From: Loktanella sp.
GTDB lineage: Bacteria; Pseudomonadota; Alphaproteobacteria; Rhodobacterales; Rhodobacteraceae
Reading direction: 5' to 3'
NCBI GenBank assembly: GCA_017390475.1
Contig: JAFPBO010000018.1
Coordinates: 186,001 to 250,000 of the forward strand
Length of the DNA stretch: 64,000 bases
Within the stretch, counting starts at the first letter, position 1. Every line of letters begins with the position of its first letter. Position numbers and translations under genes: made by a program. Under the pieces are notes generated by a model. That model was not told where the DNA came from and did not search any database. It was given only the letters and a program-made list of their open reading frames with translations. Positions 61,520 to 64,000 of the stretch are shown here, piece after piece.

Positions 61520-62934
61520 ACTACGCGGTCGCCCTGCCCGATCATGGCACGCTGGATCGCTGGCGTGCTGCTGCGCGGATCGCGATATCGCATCGGATTG
61601 CGCCGGAGGAGATTGATTGGTCGGGCGCGGGTGGGTTGTTTGCGGCAGAGGATTTGCCCAAGGATATCGGCCCGCATCAGGTGCGTGTGCCTACGGCTTT
61701 CCTTGATATCGCGAAATCGGCGATCTGGCATAAAAGCCCGGACCGGGCGGCGTTGTTATATCAGGCGCTGTGGCGGTTGGATCGGCGCGATGGTGATCCG
61801 TTATCCTCGGTCGATCCGTTGGGGCGGCGGTTGCAGATGCTGGCCAAGAATGTGCGCCGCGATATCCATAAGATGCATGCTTTCGTGCGGTTTCGCGAGA
61901 TGCCGGGTGACGGTGCCCGCCGCCGCTTTGCCGCGTGGTTCGAGCCGGAGCATCATACGCTGGAACCCGGCACGCCGTTCTTTGCCAAGCGGTTTGCCGA
62001 TATGGATTGGATGATCGCGACACCGGACCTGACCGCGCATTTTGAGGGTGGCAAGCTGCGGTTTGGTCCTGCGGGTGTGCGGCCTGATCTGCCGGATGAT
62101 GCGTCGGAAAGCCTATGGGCCACGTATTTTGCCAATATCTTTAACCCCGCGCGGATCAAGCTGGATGCGATGCGGTCGGAGATGCCGAAGAAATATTGGA
62201 AGAACCTGCCGGAAACGGCGCTGATCCCCGCGATGCTGAAAGATGCCGAGGCGCGCGTGCAAAGGATGCGCGAGGCGGGGTCAACGCCTGCCCGCCCCGG
62301 TGCGGCGGCGATCTCCACCCGCTACCGTGCGGCGATGCCGCAAGCGCCGGATTTGCCGGAAAGTCTGGATGAGGCGCGGGAGGCGGCCTTGCACTGCCGT
62401 CGGTGCGGGTTGTGTGAAAAGGCGACGCAGACGGTTTGGGGGATGGGTGCGCCGGATGCGGCGCTGATGATTGTGGGCGAACAGCCGGGGGATCGCGAGG
62501 ATCTGGAAGGGCGGCCTTTCGTCGGGCCGGCGGGGCAGGTGTTGCATCAGGCGATGGATGCGGCGGGGGTTGATCCGGGACAGGCGTGGCTGACCAATGC
62601 GGTGAAGCATTTCAAGTTCGCACCGCGCGGGAAACGGCGGATTCATCAATCGCCGGACAGGTCAGAGATTGAGCATTGCCGCTGGTGGCTGGGGCTGGAA
62701 CTGGGCTTTGTGCAGCCGAGGCTGACGGTGGCTTTGGGGGCCTCTGCCGCCTATGCGCTGACCGGGAATGCGGGGCCGATGCAGGACCGGCAGGGCAAGG
62801 TGGAGCAAGGTTTGCATGACGGGCCGGTGCTGGTGACGTGGCATCCGTCTTATATTCTGCGGCTGCCAGATCCTGCGGCGGCGCGGGCTGATCTGGTGGC
62901 GGCCCTTTCCAAAGCGCAAGCCAGCGCCAGTTAG
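61516..62934 (+). CDS. TIGR03915-UdgX fusion, uracil-DNA glycosylase superfamily
   Basis: A 472-residue two-part protein. Residues 1 to ~270 form the TIGR03915 'DNA metabolism' domain (VALPDHGTLDRWRAAAR, QVRVPTAFLDIAKSAIWHKSPDRAALLYQALWRL). The rest is a family 4-like UDG domain of UdgX type, with iron-sulfur ligands starting CRRCGLCE and the uracil site GEQPGD (~321-326). The UdgX loop KRRIH has His377, the residue that in UdgX bonds covalently to the abasic sugar. TWHPS completes the site. The start is TTG, overlapping the radical SAM stop. Predicted to act on uracil in DNA. Confidence 0.9.
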   Translation: MNYAVALPDHGTLDRWRAAARIAISHRIAPEEIDWSGAGGLFAAEDLPKDIGPHQVRVPTAFLDIAKSAIWHKSPDRAALLYQALWRLDRRDGDPLSSVDPLGRRLQMLAKNVRRDIHKMHAFVRFREMPGDGARRRFAAWFEPEHHTLEPGTPFFAKRFADMDWMIATPDLTAHFEGGKLRFGPAGVRPDLPDDASESLWATYFANIFNPARIKLDAMRSEMPKKYWKNLPETALIPAMLKDAEARVQRMREAGSTPARPGAAAISTRYRAAMPQAPDLPESLDEAREAALHCRRCGLCEKATQTVWGMGAPDAALMIVGEQPGDREDLEGRPFVGPAGQVLHQAMDAAGVDPGQAWLTNAVKHFKFAPRGKRRIHQSPDRSEIEHCRWWLGLELGFVQPRLTVALGASAAYALTGNAGPMQDRQGKVEQGLHDGPVLVTWHPSYILRLPDPAAARADLVAALSKAQASAS

Positions 62935-62951
62935 CAGGGCAGAGGTGCCAG

Positions 62952-64000
62952 ATGACCAATCCTGATGACAAATATCGCGGCGTGGCCGTGCCGACGGGCC
63001 GCGCGCATCGCTTGTTCCGCATGGGCGGGATTGCGGCGGGGATCGCGGGCGGTGTGGCGGCGGGCGGGTTCAGGCAACTTGCTACGGGGCGTCGGCCCGG
63101 CATGGCGGATTTGTTGCTGACGCCGTCCAATGCCTTGCGGTTGACGGAGGGGTTGGCGCAGATGCGCGGGGCGGCGCTGAAGATGGGGCAGATGCTGTCG
63201 ATGGATACGGGCATCGTGCTGTCGCCGGAGATGACGGCGATCCTCGCGCGGCTGCGCGATGATGCGCAGCATATGCCGCCCAAGCAGTTGCAGGCGGCGT
63301 TGAATGCGCAATGGGGCGAAGGGTGGCGCAGGCGGTTTGCGTCGTTTGATGTGCGGCCCTTTGCGGCGGCGTCGATCGGGCAGGTGCATCGGGCGACCAC
63401 GCTGGATGGCCGCGATCTGGCGATCAAGGTGCAATATCCGGGGGTGCGGGCGTCCATCGATAGTGATGTGGATAATATCGCCGGACTGATGCGCCTGCCG
63501 GGGCTGTTGCCGCGCGGGATGGATATTGCGCCGCTACTCGCGGCAGCAAAAGCGCAGTTGCATGAAGAGGCGGATTATCGGGCCGAGGCTGCGCATCTGC
63601 GCCGGTTTGGGGCGTTGCTGGCAGAGGACGAGGCTTTTGTCGTTCCGAAGGTACAGGAGGATTTCAGCACGGATGCCGTGCTGGCGATGACTTATATCGC
63701 CAGCGATCCGGTCGATGTGCTGGCGGATGCGCCGCAAGATGTGCGCGACCGGGCGGCGCGTGATCTGATCGATCTGGTGCTGCGCGAACTTTTTACCTTT
63801 GGCGCGATGCAGACCGACCCGAACCTTGCCAATTACCGGGTGGAGCCTGCGACGGGGCGGATCGTGCTGCTGGATTTCGGTGCCGTGCGCGGCATTGATG
63901 CCGCGCAGCAAACAGCTTTTCGGGACCTGATGAATGCCGGGTTGGATCGGGATGACGCGGCAATCAGGGCCGCGATGCTGGAAATCGGCTATTTCGGCCC
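62952..64000 (+). CDS. ABC1/UbiB-family atypical kinase (partial, 3' end cut off)
   Basis: About 349 residues are visible before the window ends. ABC1 family motifs: the KxGQ motif in ALKMGQMLSMDTG, AAASIGQVHRA replacing the P-loop, the ATP lysine in LAIKVQYPGV, then HEEADYRAEAAHL. QTDPNLANY and the metal-binding LLDFGAVR follow. Such proteins support ubiquinone synthesis or lipid homeostasis in UbiB/COQ8 style. The ATG at 62952 has AGAGGT upstream, 17 bases after the UdgX-fusion gene. The short version here (basic N-terminus, no clear membrane helix in view) resembles the roseobacter AarF paralogues. Confidence 0.9.
   Translation, partial: MTNPDDKYRGVAVPTGRAHRLFRMGGIAAGIAGGVAAGGFRQLATGRRPGMADLLLTPSNALRLTEGLAQMRGAALKMGQMLSMDTGIVLSPEMTAILARLRDDAQHMPPKQLQAALNAQWGEGWRRRFASFDVRPFAAASIGQVHRATTLDGRDLAIKVQYPGVRASIDSDVDNIAGLMRLPGLLPRGMDIAPLLAAAKAQLHEEADYRAEAAHLRRFGALLAEDEAFVVPKVQEDFSTDAVLAMTYIASDPVDVLADAPQDVRDRAARDLIDLVLRELFTFGAMQTDPNLANYRVEPATGRIVLLDFGAVRGIDAAQQTAFRDLMNAGLDRDDAAIRAAMLEIGYFG

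Overview
This 64 kb window is GC-rich, tightly packed chromosomal DNA from an alphaproteobacterium. It is most likely a Rhodobacteraceae member of the marine roseobacter type, possibly near Loktanella/Yoonia. The assignment rests on recall of family-typical genes and arrangements: the DgcA/DgcN D-glutamate module, DUF6478- and DUF6525-like proteins, a Zur-type palindrome before a CobW/COG0523 GTPase, an alphaproteobacterial LexA-type box, and many ATGA/GTGA gene overlaps. I saw no rRNA, tRNA, CRISPR array, insertion sequence or prophage, so this reads as core genome with some accessory blocks.

Layout. 1-1246: end of dapD (lysine/peptidoglycan) and two small unknown genes. 1315-4197 (minus): D-amino acid aminotransferase, dgcA and dgcN, a D-glutamate handling operon. 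4346-6062 (minus): amtB-glnK, divergent from a class A penicillin-binding protein (6332-8494). 8984-11985: type I secretion ABC/membrane-fusion pair without its substrate. 12041-15604: RidA-like protein, GDPD, FemAB-like acyltransferase, PCD and MscS. 15634-24417: peroxiredoxin, ferredoxin-reductase-like flavoprotein, rsmD, ispE, TPR protein, folC, accD and a CPBP protease. 24524-30803: ilvD, lipoproteins, a DUF6478-like pair, fasciclin protein and a 2,4-dienoyl-CoA reductase-type flavoenzyme. 30954-33657: LysR regulator, a GGDEF gene broken by an in-frame TGA, and an OmpA-like protein. 33654-41538: AhpD-like, GNAT, MoCF, map, a hydrolase/membrane fusion, an orphan DctP, ispB, and the DUF2007, methyltransferase and DUF465 genes. 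41625-44568 (minus): phaB-phaA for polyhydroxybutyrate and a degenerate EAL protein. 44611-53207: tag, moaE-moaD-pgsA-uvrC, SDR, a 55-residue zinc-ribbon-like microprotein, sppA, an ABC-2 exporter and gap.

53537-58558 is the most unusual block: five same-strand genes comprising a full-size dynamin-like GTPase, a stalkless second GTPase, a Roadblock/LC7-like protein and two unknown proteins. It is my best candidate for an undescribed system, perhaps membrane remodelling or defence; that role is inference.

58680-64000 holds a Zur-controlled COG0523 GTPase, a DUF6525-like gene that carries a palindromic repeat inside its reading frame, an apparent SOS-controlled pair (HhH-tailed radical SAM protein plus TIGR03915/UdgX fusion), and the start of a UbiB/ABC1 kinase.

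Two dispersed repeat families were seen: a CCTTCCCCGCGGGGAAGG palindrome (four copies) and a 35-bp element ending CCGCCGGAGGCAT (two copies, each next to a hairpin at a gene end).
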